From Bryopsis sp. KO-2023 (Eukaryota; Chlorophyta; Ulvophyceae; Bryopsidales; Bryopsidaceae): 64,000 nucleotides of DNA. Positions 51,987 to 61,663 of this stretch are shown here, piece after piece (the stretch's first letter is position 1; each line of letters opens with the position of its first letter). A model generated the notes under the pieces. It ran no database searches. It worked only from the letters and a program-made list of their open reading frames with translations, and was not told the DNA's origin. Position numbers and translations under genes: made by a program. The DNA is taken from positions 1,736,001 to 1,800,000 of the forward strand of contig BSYQ01000011.1 in assembly GCA_030272585.1 (NCBI GenBank). The letters are read 5' to 3'.

Positions 51987-53717
51987 CGAGGGATAAAGTG
52001 GCTGGTGATGGTGGATCATCTCAGGGGAATGGTGGACCAAATCGCACGGAATTACAAGGGAAATCGTTCTCGCAAGCCAGAGAGAAAACACCCAGACTAC
52101 GTAGGTATACCTAGAACTCTCAGTCTCGTACAACCAGACTATTAACTGAACCTGTGCCCGCCATGACCCTACAACGAGTGGTGGGCAGAGTTTTTGACTT
52201 CCTCGTTGTTCCTGTTGGATGCCCACCGATGTTTTCCTCCAAACGAGCCTGACATGAGACTGTGTCTACCACTGGTGCAGGCAGAGCCTGTCCATCCTAC
52301 CAGAACCATGCATAATTGTTTGTGCACAATAAGCAGGTCGACCATTGCGCTATCTTTTACCCCAACCAACTGTAAGGTAAGAATGAAGCAAATCATCCCA
52401 CACCTAACTCTTCTTCAAAATTTTGTCAGCAAAAATCTAGCTGGATCCACCAACATGCACACATGGCATGAGAATGGCCGCCAAGGGTCAAATTAATTCT
52501 TGGGACCTTCAGGCCAAGATATCAGTTAGCATTCCTTAGGTTGCCTGTTTACCATTTAAGTGAGTGATACAGGTCATCGCTCTGATCGTTTCCACAGTCC
52601 GTGAAAAAGATGAACTGCCCTTTGTTTAAGATACACTGTGATGAAAATGAGAATCGCAGCTGCATGAGAGCTAAAAAGTGGGAGGACTGTTTTTTTTTCT
52701 AATCTGCAAAAAAAAAGAAGCTCACCATGGGCCACAATGATCCAACGAGAATTTTCCTCTTGCAAATGGGTTTATGATATTTCCTCCTAATTTCTCAGAG
52801 TCTGTGGAAAAAACAAAGCACACAAAATTAAGATGCTCCCAGTGCTGGAGGTGGAAATCAGAATCAAGTGAGTTCCTCTGTTTTGACGATTCACCTCAGG
52901 ACGTTTGGACAATCTCACAACGAACGTACCGACCCAGCGAAACTCCCCCACTGCTGTCGACGTATCTAAAAGAGTAGACGTCGTCCAAGGAATTTATTCC
53001 CTCGTTATCGACCTTTGGCGAGTCGGCCGTCGGTATTTCTTTGTGGTTCACTTCTCCCAGCCCCACCAAAGCTTAACACTCGGAGAGAACGGCAGCCCTC
53101 CGTCGTCCTGGGACCGCGTCCCCGACTTACCCCCTTTTCGCTTGAAATAAACCACATTGACCACAAGGCACGAGAGTTGCAAGGCGTTCAAGATTGATAT
53201 GATACGACGACTGGGGCTGCAAGCGATGCACTTGCGTGCAAGAGGGGCTGCAACTGGTGCACTTGCACGCACTGAATGTTTTTGCGATGCACCCGAATTA
53301 TCCACCAGCAAAGAGCTATGAATTCAAAAGGCTGAACCAGGAGTCGAAAAAAACCCAAGCAACCCAAGCACACTTTGGCATCCTGGTTGCTTCCAAGCAC
53401 GACCTGGTGAGGTCGGCTGCCGGAAACCGAAGCGCCATTTTTTTCCTGTTATGCGTCGCACGGCAGGGGGGATCATCCTGACGCAGTTTCGGCCACGACT
53501 TCGCCGTTACAGGATGGACCCCGACCCACTCTGTCGCGCGTCGGGAGAAACTGCGGAGCGGAAAAGCCGCGCCTCTCTTCGGGTGGCGTCGCCCGTCGGG
53601 TTGCCAGATTCTTGTGAAAAGACTCGAATCGAGAGTGAGTCCGACGCTCACGCGTTGATGATGCGATCAACGACGGGTGTTAACATCGTTCCAGACCAGC
53701 GTTAACCACCCCATTTT
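51987..53717. other. no supportable gene
   Basis: Only short, overlapping frames. A short imperfect direct repeat, CTGCAAGCGATGCACTTGCG / CTGCAACTGGTGCACTTGCA, lies at about 53,216-53,270. Confidence 0.35.
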
Positions 53718-53962
53718 ACCCACCGACACCGTCGACGACACCGTCACCGACGTCATTGTCGCCGACACACCGTCGTTATGACATCGGCGACGCGTCGGTC
53801 ACACTTTTCAGGCAGCGTCGCCGACGTGACGTCGGTGACGCTGGTGACGTCGGCGACACCGGCGTCGCCGACGAAACGTCGTTCGCAAGACGAAAACGTC
53901 GGTGAAAGTGCGTCGGCGACGCGTCGGCGACGGCGTCGGCGGTACCCCCCTTCCGCCTTGTG
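53718..53962. repeat. CGTCGGCGACG array, 245 bp
   Basis: Runs from ACCCACCGACACCGTCG to CCCCCCTTCCGCCTTGTG, i.e. the same two ends as the 61.3-kb array but in the opposite orientation and shorter. The shared interior includes ACGTCGTTCGCAAGACGAAAACGTCGG-type sequence near 53,875-53,905. The constant ends suggest a discrete element rather than a random satellite. Confidence 0.8.
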
Positions 53963-54184
53963 CTGCAATGAAAATAAAAAGACTTTTTCTTTTAAAAATA
54001 CGTTTTTTGTTTAAATTCTTGACCTCGATACATCTGCAGAAAAAGGTGGGGCAAGAACCCAATTATTGTCAACAACATATCATTTGACCAACAAAAAAGA
54101 AAGAGAGAGGGAAACAAACCCTACTATTTCAACAAAAATTGACAGATGCGATTTTCTCACAGAAAAAAAAAAAAAAGGCAAAAA

Positions 54185-54300
54185 TCAAAAACTAAAATGT
54201 AGAATATACCTGTCCAGAGTATCCACTGACAGCGAGTGGAGCGTCCCAACACCTGACAAATCCTTTTGCCATATTTTAACCCCACCTGAGAAAAAAAAAA
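54185..54300 (-). other. possible exon, unrecognised
   Basis: A T-rich tract and CAG acceptor at about 54,287 precede an open frame (GGVKIWQKDLSGVGTLHSLS) that ends at a GTATAT donor near 54,208. It resembles a WD-repeat blade edge, but one exon is too little to name. It lies downstream of the Argonaute fragment on the same strand. Confidence 0.3.
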
Positions 54301-54619
54301 CTATTCCATCAAATACACACACACCCCAAAAAAAAAGCAAAAAACACTCTAAATAAACGAAATCATAACTGTGGGTTCGGTTCTAAAATATCTCCTCCAG
54401 ATTTCCACCTCGGTGGAATTTCCATTTCGCTTACTTTGTATATCCAGCGTCCTATTTTCAAACCATCCCTTTTTTTTGGATCCCCCCTTTTTTGAACGTT
54501 GAATGCAAACAAACAGGAGGGAAAAAGGAAAATGAAGTGAAACGATCGCATCTTAGTTGTTTAGCATTAATTTCTTTTCTTTTTTTTTTCTTTCCCTTTC
54601 CTTTCGTCAGCGGCTGATC

Positions 54620-55190
54620 CCCATGGGATTACGCGTAATACACAGGTGCAAGCACCGCCACCGACCTAGTCGACAAACAAAACCTTTGTGTTAACATTGG
54701 ACATTCTCAACAGATTTTCTATTTTTAAAGGAAAAACAAAATGGATTCGGCAACTTATTCAAATCTAAATCAATCAAATTCAGTCTTGTAATCGATTCAC
54801 GGCCAAAAACCAGTTGGAAAAACATCATACAATAATCAACTAAAGGTGAAAATCAAACTACTACACACACATGTATAGAACAAAAAAAAAACCATTTTTC
54901 TGGCCCACAAAAACGATCGAAATCTGTTTCAACACCAATAAACACAAACCATCCGAGTGGGATCGACACGGATTTGGAAAACTCACTTGGTGCATCTGCA
55001 GTAGATGAAGGTCAACCGATAAGTCACGATATGCAGGGCATCCGATCCATAATTGTTCTCATCGACAAGGACGTGGTAATGACCAGGCCGAGACGTCCCT
55101 TGCAATCCAGCCTGGGAACACAGATAATAAAAGTCATCCTGTTGGGCTGTTGATTTTCGTGTCCACAATGGTCCCTGGCATCACGTTCCC
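54620..55190 (-). pseudogene. Argonaute PIWI-domain fragment
   Basis: Reading down from 55,190: [16 protein letters not shown], then after a small frame change [20 protein letters not shown] and [20 protein letters not shown] to RCTK at a GTGAGT donor (about 54,988). After an intron, SVAVLAPVYYA (54,669-54,637) matches the next family motif SVSIPAPAYYA. This is the C-terminal end of the PIWI domain; HYHVL contains the last catalytic His of the slicer tetrad. Upstream the homology stops at a poly-C/poly-A run and inverted block A begins about 55 bases later, so the rest of the protein is absent. The frame change near 55,140 and the stop or donor right after YYA suggest a dead fragment. Confidence 0.75.
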
Positions 55191-55244
55191 CCCCCCCCAA
55201 AAAAAAAAACAGAAAAGAAGAAAAAAAATCACCTCCCCTCAAAA

Positions 55245-57112
55245 CATCCGAGACGGCTCCATCGAATTTCAACCAGCGAGGCAAAAGATCAATCCGATCG
55301 CTTTCTTCCTAGTACCTCTTTGATTCTCGCATCGATGATTCTGACCCTGTCCAGCATTTCACACCCTTGGTGAGCCAATGTTTCCACTTGCGAAAGGAAA
55401 TCCATGAGCTTCGTTTTCCAGGTCCGATTGTCTTCCCTTGGGGAATTTACAGCGTCATCATCAGCCTCCGCATCGATGGATTCGAATGAACTTGCCAGAC
55501 TGACCACCGATGGGGAAGACAATGGAGCGCAGTCCACTGCTCGGGGCGAGTTGGAGGATTGCCTCAGCAAAGCCACCTTGTCAAAAAAAATCAATCCCAT
55601 GTGGAGGAGCGTTCTTACTCTATGTTCGACCCCCCTTTTCCCCACCAACAAAAGAAAACTGAAAAAACTGGGGGTGACGATTTCTTATTGGGGGTGATTT
55701 TGGGATCACCATTTCCAATATCAAAAAAGGTGCACCCCCAATTACTATACTTTGGCAAATGGAAATCACAGCACCGGAGGATCTGTCAAACTTTTCATCC
55801 CCCCCTTTCCTTTTCTTTTTGTTGTAAAAGCACCCTTACAACACGGTGCAGAAGAAATAAGATTCTCAAACCCCACCCACCCACACTCTCTATCCAGTAT
55901 GTCCACCAAGATCAAAAAGATCAATGGTGAAGCTGATGAATTGACCAAGTACCTGGGTGACCAGCTTTTTGTTCAGACTTCTGAGACTCTCCATTTGGTT
56001 TTGCAGACGGATGCATTCTTCCTTGTCTGGACAGATATCGTGGTGGCATTTCAAACCTCCAGTCTACAAAACGAAACAGCAAAACTAAGGCCCCTGGAAC
56101 CAATTGATCTGATTGCCAGGATCAATTGCAAGTTTTCCAACAGCATCCTTTTCTTTTCCAAGCACCCCATGTGGATGATGGTTCCTGTGTGAGGGTTTTT
56201 TCGCTACGTACATCCGTGTTGCGATCTTGGGATCGGCGGCTGGAGAGGTTTTGTGATATTTTCGTGGGCCGCGTTTAAAAACCTGAGAAATATCAACGGA
56301 AGTAACATATCTAGCATACATTCCATGTGCGCGCGCAGCATTTTCGAATCTGTATGGGCTAGTTTTACGCGGCTGCGGTTTTTTCACAAGTGGGCGGAGG
56401 GACGTTGGATGTCGCCAAAAAGAAACAAAAAAAAGGAATGGAGGTGTTTTGGTGAAAAAAAAAGACGTGAAAGGGGTGAACTCGCGGTGTTCGACGTGGA
56501 TGGTTAAGCATAGGCCGTCTCTGTTGGCGAAACGTGGACCGTGTTTCACCTCCTGTCGACTTGGATCGCAGTGGATCCCTTCGTGTTGAGCTGCCATGAA
56601 CCTAGGAAACCACGCGAGGAGCTCAGAGTAGAGTGAACAGGTCGATCATAGAAACGGGCCCTCTTGTCAGGTTGACGTCCAGCCAGGGGATCGCGCCGAA
56701 GGCGGTCGAACAGGAACCGAACGAAACTCAGGATTGAACAAGCTAGGGACTAGATAAGATATAGTCACCCAGCGCAGCTCCCCAAACCACAACTCCAACG
56801 TGACATACCAACCTTTTTTCCCCTCGTGAGCGCTTCAACAAGGCGTCTTGGCTCGGTATGAGATCTCCTCCCTCGCCGACGCTTTGGTGGTCGAGAATAC
56901 TTGTTTTTCTTTCCAAGATCCACTCCGTTGCTCGACTGGCTAAGAAACCTGTGCGAACTGTTTCGTTCATATCGACAAAAACCTAGGTAAATAGGAAACC
57001 TCGTGGTGGTGCCAGATTCTCGAAAACGACCGCTTCTTTTGATCACAATGCTTCTCACTCCAAAATTACATCAAAGTTGCACCTTGTGTTGCTTCACCGC
57101 AAGGATTGTGGA
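55245..57112 (-). repeat. inverted segmental duplication A, copy 2
   Basis: Reverse complement of 2,998-4,975. It contains a near-identical copy of the 4,630 coiled-coil exon at 55,289-55,651 (VALLRQSSNSPRAVDCAPLS) and its upstream region, but none of the later exons of that gene; instead the Argonaute fragment lies immediately beyond. The exon copy keeps an open frame, yet without the remaining exons it is an orphan. Confidence 0.88.
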
Positions 57113-57796
57113 CCTCTTTCGATGCCACTGGTCTGGATGCACAACAGAGCTGAGCGATCGATCAGATGCCGATTTCAAGGTCCAGACGACGAGCTGTTTG
57201 AAGTGTTTTAAGTTCTGAGCAGCCTCTTCTAGACCCACCCAAAAACTCTTGAAAAGGAAAAAATGCCAAATCTTACACGCCGATAATTAATTCACATATT
57301 AATATTCCAGTGTACCTCTTTTTCAAAACTGTCCCAAAAAATAATAGAGAGGGCCGACCCATCGCCCGAAAAAAGAACCCAAAAAATCCCAAATTTTTTT
57401 TACCCAACCGAGGGGAGGATAGGGAGGGAGAAAAACGAAGTTGTAATACTAACTGAAAACTCCCCTTTTCAAGGGCTAGCACTTAGGCCTGCTCCCATTA
57501 CTAAACGTTGTCTTGGTTCACACTAACACTCAGGCCTTTCCTGAGTGTGACTGGCAAAAAGGCCATGTGTCTGTGAGACCCAAAAAATTCCCACCCACGA
57601 AAATGCCACTTGCACTTGCATCATTATATTCTCATACACTCCCATCAAACACACTGTCTCGCACCACCTGCTGTGTTCTCCACTATCAATTCTGCAGTGT
57701 GTGTCTCAATTGAGCCGATCGACATCGCGATCAGACGCCCTCCTTCTCTACCCTGTGCACCAGTGTGTGTGCTCCACCCCTTTTCCCTCGGTGCTG

Positions 57797-58159
57797 TTAC
57801 ACCTCCACTTCTATCTTCTTCTTTCCCACCCCCCAGACGCCCTGCGAAGCAGTCCGAACTATTTTCTTGAAGTGTGTAAAAAGGTGCTTCGCGTCCACTC
57901 CGAGAATCGCGGTGGATTTGTTGCAGCCAATATTTCTTGGATTTTTCCAGATGTTCTCCACCGCAGACGACATCGTCTCAAGCAACCTTTCCCCAACGGT
58001 ATCCAGTTCCTTTCCACCCAGATGAGGTTTACGTTTCTGGATCAGATCCCTAAGCATGGGCCCTAATCCGTGCAACAGCTGTACCCTGTCCCGTGATGTC
58101 CCATATCCCCGTTCTCTTTTTGCCGGGGAACGAATCTGACGCTGCCCATACAAAGCCAT
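57797..58159 (-). CDS. unknown helical open frame after the Ycf45-like gene
   Basis: 120-residue frame starting ATG at 58,159 (MALYGQRQIRSPAKRERGYG), with amphipathic helices (GLGPMLRDLIQKRKPHLGGK, ERLLETMSSAVENIWKN). It is open upstream past the Ycf45-like stop in a different frame, so it could be an extra C-terminal exon of that gene in another frame or a separate small gene. No family recognised. 57,113-57,796 shows nothing assignable. Confidence 0.35.
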   Translation of the reverse strand: MALYGQRQIRSPAKRERGYGTSRDRVQLLHGLGPMLRDLIQKRKPHLGGKELDTVGERLLETMSSAVENIWKNPRNIGCNKSTAILGVDAKHLFTHFKKIVRTASQGVWGVGKKKIEVEV

Positions 58160-58202
58160 TCGATCGGAAGTGTTAGACCTGGCGGTGCGAGTCTGGGAAG
58201 GG

Positions 58203-61177
58203 CTAGGGGCTAAAACTTATGAGCCCATGACCTTGAAGCCCATTAATACCATGACCCCCAAAAGGCCCCGTGACTTCTGAGACCTCCATCTGATCGGAAG
58301 GCCCCGTGAGTTCCGAGATGTCCATTCGATCGGAAGGCCCCGTGAGTCCCGAGACCTCCATTCGATCGGAAGGCCCCGTGAGTTCCGAGACCTCCATCCG
58401 ATCGGAAGGCCCCGTGAGTTCCGAGACCTCCATTTGATCGGAAGGCCCCGTCGTTGGACACTTCGTATCTACAAAAACGAAGAGAAAGCAAAAGTTGGAT
58501 CGAATCGAGCTGAAGAAACATAACACGCACAGCCAAACCGCAGCCATTTACCTGTAGGGGTGGGTATTTGAGAGGGCATGCCTGAAATGCTTGCTTTCAT
58601 GATATGATCCACGGAGGTCTCCACATCGTGAATGAACCACTCATCCCGGCTCCGAATTTCCACCAAGACATCAAATACCGAGGGCCCCTCTCTTTCTCTG
58701 ACCTATCATTTGAACATTGGTGCCTTTGATTAGAAAAAATCAAGCCATGCTCCCAATCCAACAGGGATTTTGTTTTTTCGGGGGTAAACAAAAAAATAGA
58801 AAATACATGTGAAATTAATCAATCAATCATTATAACCCACAGTAAAAGATGGTGATATTCTGGATGCCACCTACCAAGGCTTCGAGTTCAGGATTCTTGA
58901 CAAGGTTTTTCAACGTGTGCCCATGTACAGTAGCAATGAGCTGGACTCCTTTTCCACCGACACAACGGCATGCCTCGGCCACTTCTCGCCGCCCCACCTC
59001 ATCCACCATCACTACAGTAGTGATTTCGATATAGTGCCGCTCGATATAGTGCCGGCTTTCAGTATAGTGCCGCTTTTCTTCCAGAACCAGAACTGAATCG
59101 ATATAGTGCCGTTTTGACGGTTTGGGGGCAAAACCGGCACTATTTCGAACATCTGCACAAGGATGATAAAAATCTAACAGAAAGCTTGATTATCCAGACA
59201 CCACAAATCGATACTCCCATCCCTGAGAGCAACAACTTGAGCATACAATTGCCCTTTCAACTTTCATCTCTTACATTCAAACACGAAAGAAGAAAACGAC
59301 GCGAGGGGCGTTCACCAGTGAGACGAATACAAAGTTCAACAAGATCGGCAGAAATTCTGTCCATGCAGAAATACTCCCCGAAGGGGTTCGCCCGACTTCT
59401 GGGCAAGGTAGTCTTTCAGAGACGACGAAAGAAGAAAATACAAATGCTCACTTGCATCTGCTCTCTAAATACTGCCTGGACAGGTGCTGTTACGATATAA
59501 GATCCTTTGAGACGTTTGGAACAGGCGTGTAAGACATAAAGTAGCTTCAGGGTAGCTTTATTAGGTAATGGGACGTAAGGTTTGGTCATGGAAGCTAAAG
59601 GAAGCTATCAGAAGGTTTAGAAGGTTTGGAATGTTCTAGAACAAAGAAGTTCACTGGGAACTTCTGGTTCTCCAGGTTCTTCATAGCTCCCTGTTCACAG
59701 CACGCCTGAGTATATATTTCTTTGTATTCGAACGTTTTTTAACTTTTTCCCATGGAGTAACCTTTCCCGTGACAGGTGCCAGCAATGTTCAACCAAAACA
59801 CCCACCCATTCGAACTGTTAACGGATAATAACGGTGACTAACGTCACCAAGTAAAATGAAGAAGCCGCAATTAACATTGCAAGCGAGTTCTGTATTTAGA
59901 GAAAATTTCATGTCAGACTGAAGTCTCATCAGAACACTGTGTCCCTCCCTTTGCCTGTGGCAGCCTGTCCACATTGATGCTGTAAATATTGAGGTGGAGA
60001 AAGCTTGGTGCTTTGCGTTTAGTGGATGAGAAACTGAGTTGAGATAGTTTGTGGTGGCGACTATTGAACGGTCAAACACAGTTTTCACATAGAGAGATCC
60101 ATGATGGATTACTGTATGTCTTTTTATTCGTTCTCTTCGTTCCGACCGTCCCCCGTTCGTTCGACCTGAACTCCATCTAACCGTTCTGTGAAACTGTAAA
60201 TCTTACATTCACTTGGCGTTACACTGTAACAGCGACGAGTGTTGGAAAAGGATAAGAAGGGACTTGTGGAACGGATATTAGGCTATAAAAAACGTTTTGG
60301 TCTTTTCTTAGTTACAATGCCCACGCAGCGTTGCTGAACGAACGGACAGATGGAGGTCGGTGCGAGATCGCTGGAGGGTGCAAATATCCCTTCATCAGAA
60401 CGACATATCCCTGCGTTGTGCGTCACAAACCGGTTCATGGTTTGTGTCAACAGAGTATTGATGGGTTTCTGAAGTACACGAGAGAGTATCCATGCCTCGA
60501 GATTGTTGAGGGATTTCTTTTCGCAAAAGTAGCGGGTTACTGGGTTGGGAATGTGGGTGGAACAAGTTAAACTTGATTTTTTTTGCAACATAATAAAAGC
60601 TTTGCTCGCGCAAGTGTTGGTTCTTCGCACTCGCAGCACCCAGTCCGACTGGAAATCATGGATCCAACGCTGATTTGATATAGTGCCGGTTTCGATATAA
60701 TGCCGCTTTTTCGCTGGAGCGCAAGGCGGCACTATATCGAAATCACTACTGTACTTCTGGCCGGTGGTTCTGTACTGCCTCAACCTGACCAGTCACACAC
60801 TTTTTTTGACACATATTTATATTTTATTATTGTCATTTTATTTTATTTTTTAATTAATATGCAGGATAAAGGAAAAATCCTATTTTTGCAAGGAGCCAAA
60901 CAAAAAAACACGGCAATTATAGAAATTGAAGCTGATGTGCTATGTCTGACTGGATGCCCTACCATGACCTTGTACTGCTCGGCGATGTTGGGAACCTGAA
61001 TGCGCCTGGCACTCCCGATGAAAGGGTGGGGGATGTTACCATAACCCCCGATTTCATTGGAGGTATCCACGATCACGACTTTTCTGCCCATTTTTTCGCT
61101 CAAAACTCTCGCCATATCCCACAGGACAGTCGTCTTTCCTGCTCCAGGAGGCCCCAGCAACAAAATCGATTTCCTCT
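58203..61177 (-). CDS. Ycf45/SpoIIIAA-type AAA ATPase, split by a transposon
   Basis: Exons: 60,963-61,177 with Walker A (LLLGPPGAGKTT), DTSNEIGGYGNIPHP and GSARRIQVPNIAEQY; 60,752-60,784 (VEAVQNHRPEV); after the inserted element, 59,012 to about 58,850 (VMVDEVGRREVAEACRC with Walker B DE, then GVQLIATVHGHTLKNLVKNP); about 58,560-58,696 (REGPSVFDVLVEIRSRDEWF); and 58,203-58,470. These match the plastid/cyanobacterial Ycf45 family, related to SpoIIIAA and the plant SPD1 protein, ATPases thought to act in or near plastids and often carrying an R3H domain. The last exon is instead five 12-residue repeats (GPSDRMEVSELT). The 5' exons are not visible; a GC array begins about 100 bases upstream. 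The family block GGIQSVTLGDEEARRRGTQ is only partly present between 58,850 and 58,696. Confidence 0.85.
58258..58455 (-). repeat. 36-bp coding tandem repeat, five units
   Basis: Units of the type GATCGGAAGGCCCCGTGAGT (plus-strand view) recur every 36 bases, giving 12 residues each in the last exon of the Ycf45-like gene. All units keep frame. Confidence 0.85.
59015..60751. mobile_element. 1,737-bp TA-flanked DNA transposon (pogo/mariner-like)
   Basis: Perfect 26-bp terminal inverted repeats starting CAGTAGTGATTTCGATATAG at 59,015, with the complement ending at 60,751. TA flanks each side (59,013-59,014 and 60,752-60,753), as in Tc1/mariner elements; CAGT termini recall the pogo group. The unit TCGATATAGTGCCG and close variants recur just inside both ends (about 59,026, 59,040, 59,057, 59,099 on the left and 60,677, 60,691 on the right), like transposase-binding subterminal repeats. 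Internal frames at 59,114-59,500 (+, basic) and 60,283-60,783 (-) show no DDE transposase motif, so it is probably non-autonomous. It lies inside a Ycf45-like exon. Confidence 0.88.
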
Positions 61178-61279
61178 CTGATTCACACGATATAATTCAA
61201 GTCAGACAAGACAATAAGCGAAAAATACAGGCGGTGCCACTGACACAAGCATCGCTTTTTTTTAGTGATGTGTAATCTA

Positions 61280-61663
61280 CACAAGGCGGAAGGGGGGTAC
61301 CGCCGACGCCGTCGCCGACGCGTCGCCGACGCACTTTCACCGACGTTTTCGTCTTGCGAACGACGTTTCGTCGGCGACGCTGTGTCGGCGACGGCGTCGG
61401 CGACGGCATCGCCGACGGTTTCAGTGGCGTCGCCGACGGTTTCAGTGACGTCGCCGACGCCGTCGCCGACACAGCGTCGCCGACGAAACGTCGTTCGCAA
61501 GACGAAAACGTCGGCGACGCTGGTGTCGCCGACGTCACCAGCGTCACCGACGTCACGTCGGCGACGCTGCCTGAAAAGTGTGACCGACGCGTCGCCGACG
61601 TCATAACGACGGTGTGTCGGCGACAATGACGTCGGTGACGGTGTCGCCGACGGTGTCGGTGGG
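61280..61663. repeat. CGTCGGCGACG array, 384 bp
   Basis: From CACAAGGCGGAAGGGGGGTA to GGTGTCGGTGGGT. The middle has an inverted symmetry: ACGTTTTCGTCTTGCGAACG near 61,340 and its complement near 61,490 flank a CGTCGGCGACG-rich centre. The left end lies about 100 bases upstream of the first Ycf45-like exon; the right end is exactly the break of inverted block B. Confidence 0.85.

Noticed and set aside
56085-56597. 170-residue frame starting MAAQHEGIHCDPSRQ, also present at 3,524
   Set aside because: The frame is kept for about 35 residues only and then differs by indels between the two copies of block A, so it is more likely noncoding upstream sequence.
58258-58455. CRISPR-like array of 36-bp repeats
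   Set aside because: Units are directly contiguous without unique spacers, keep a reading frame and form part of a eukaryotic exon.
60283-60783. 166-residue frame in the 1.7-kb transposon as a transposase
   Set aside because: It reads through the terminal repeat into the host exon and shows no DDE or helix-turn-helix pattern.
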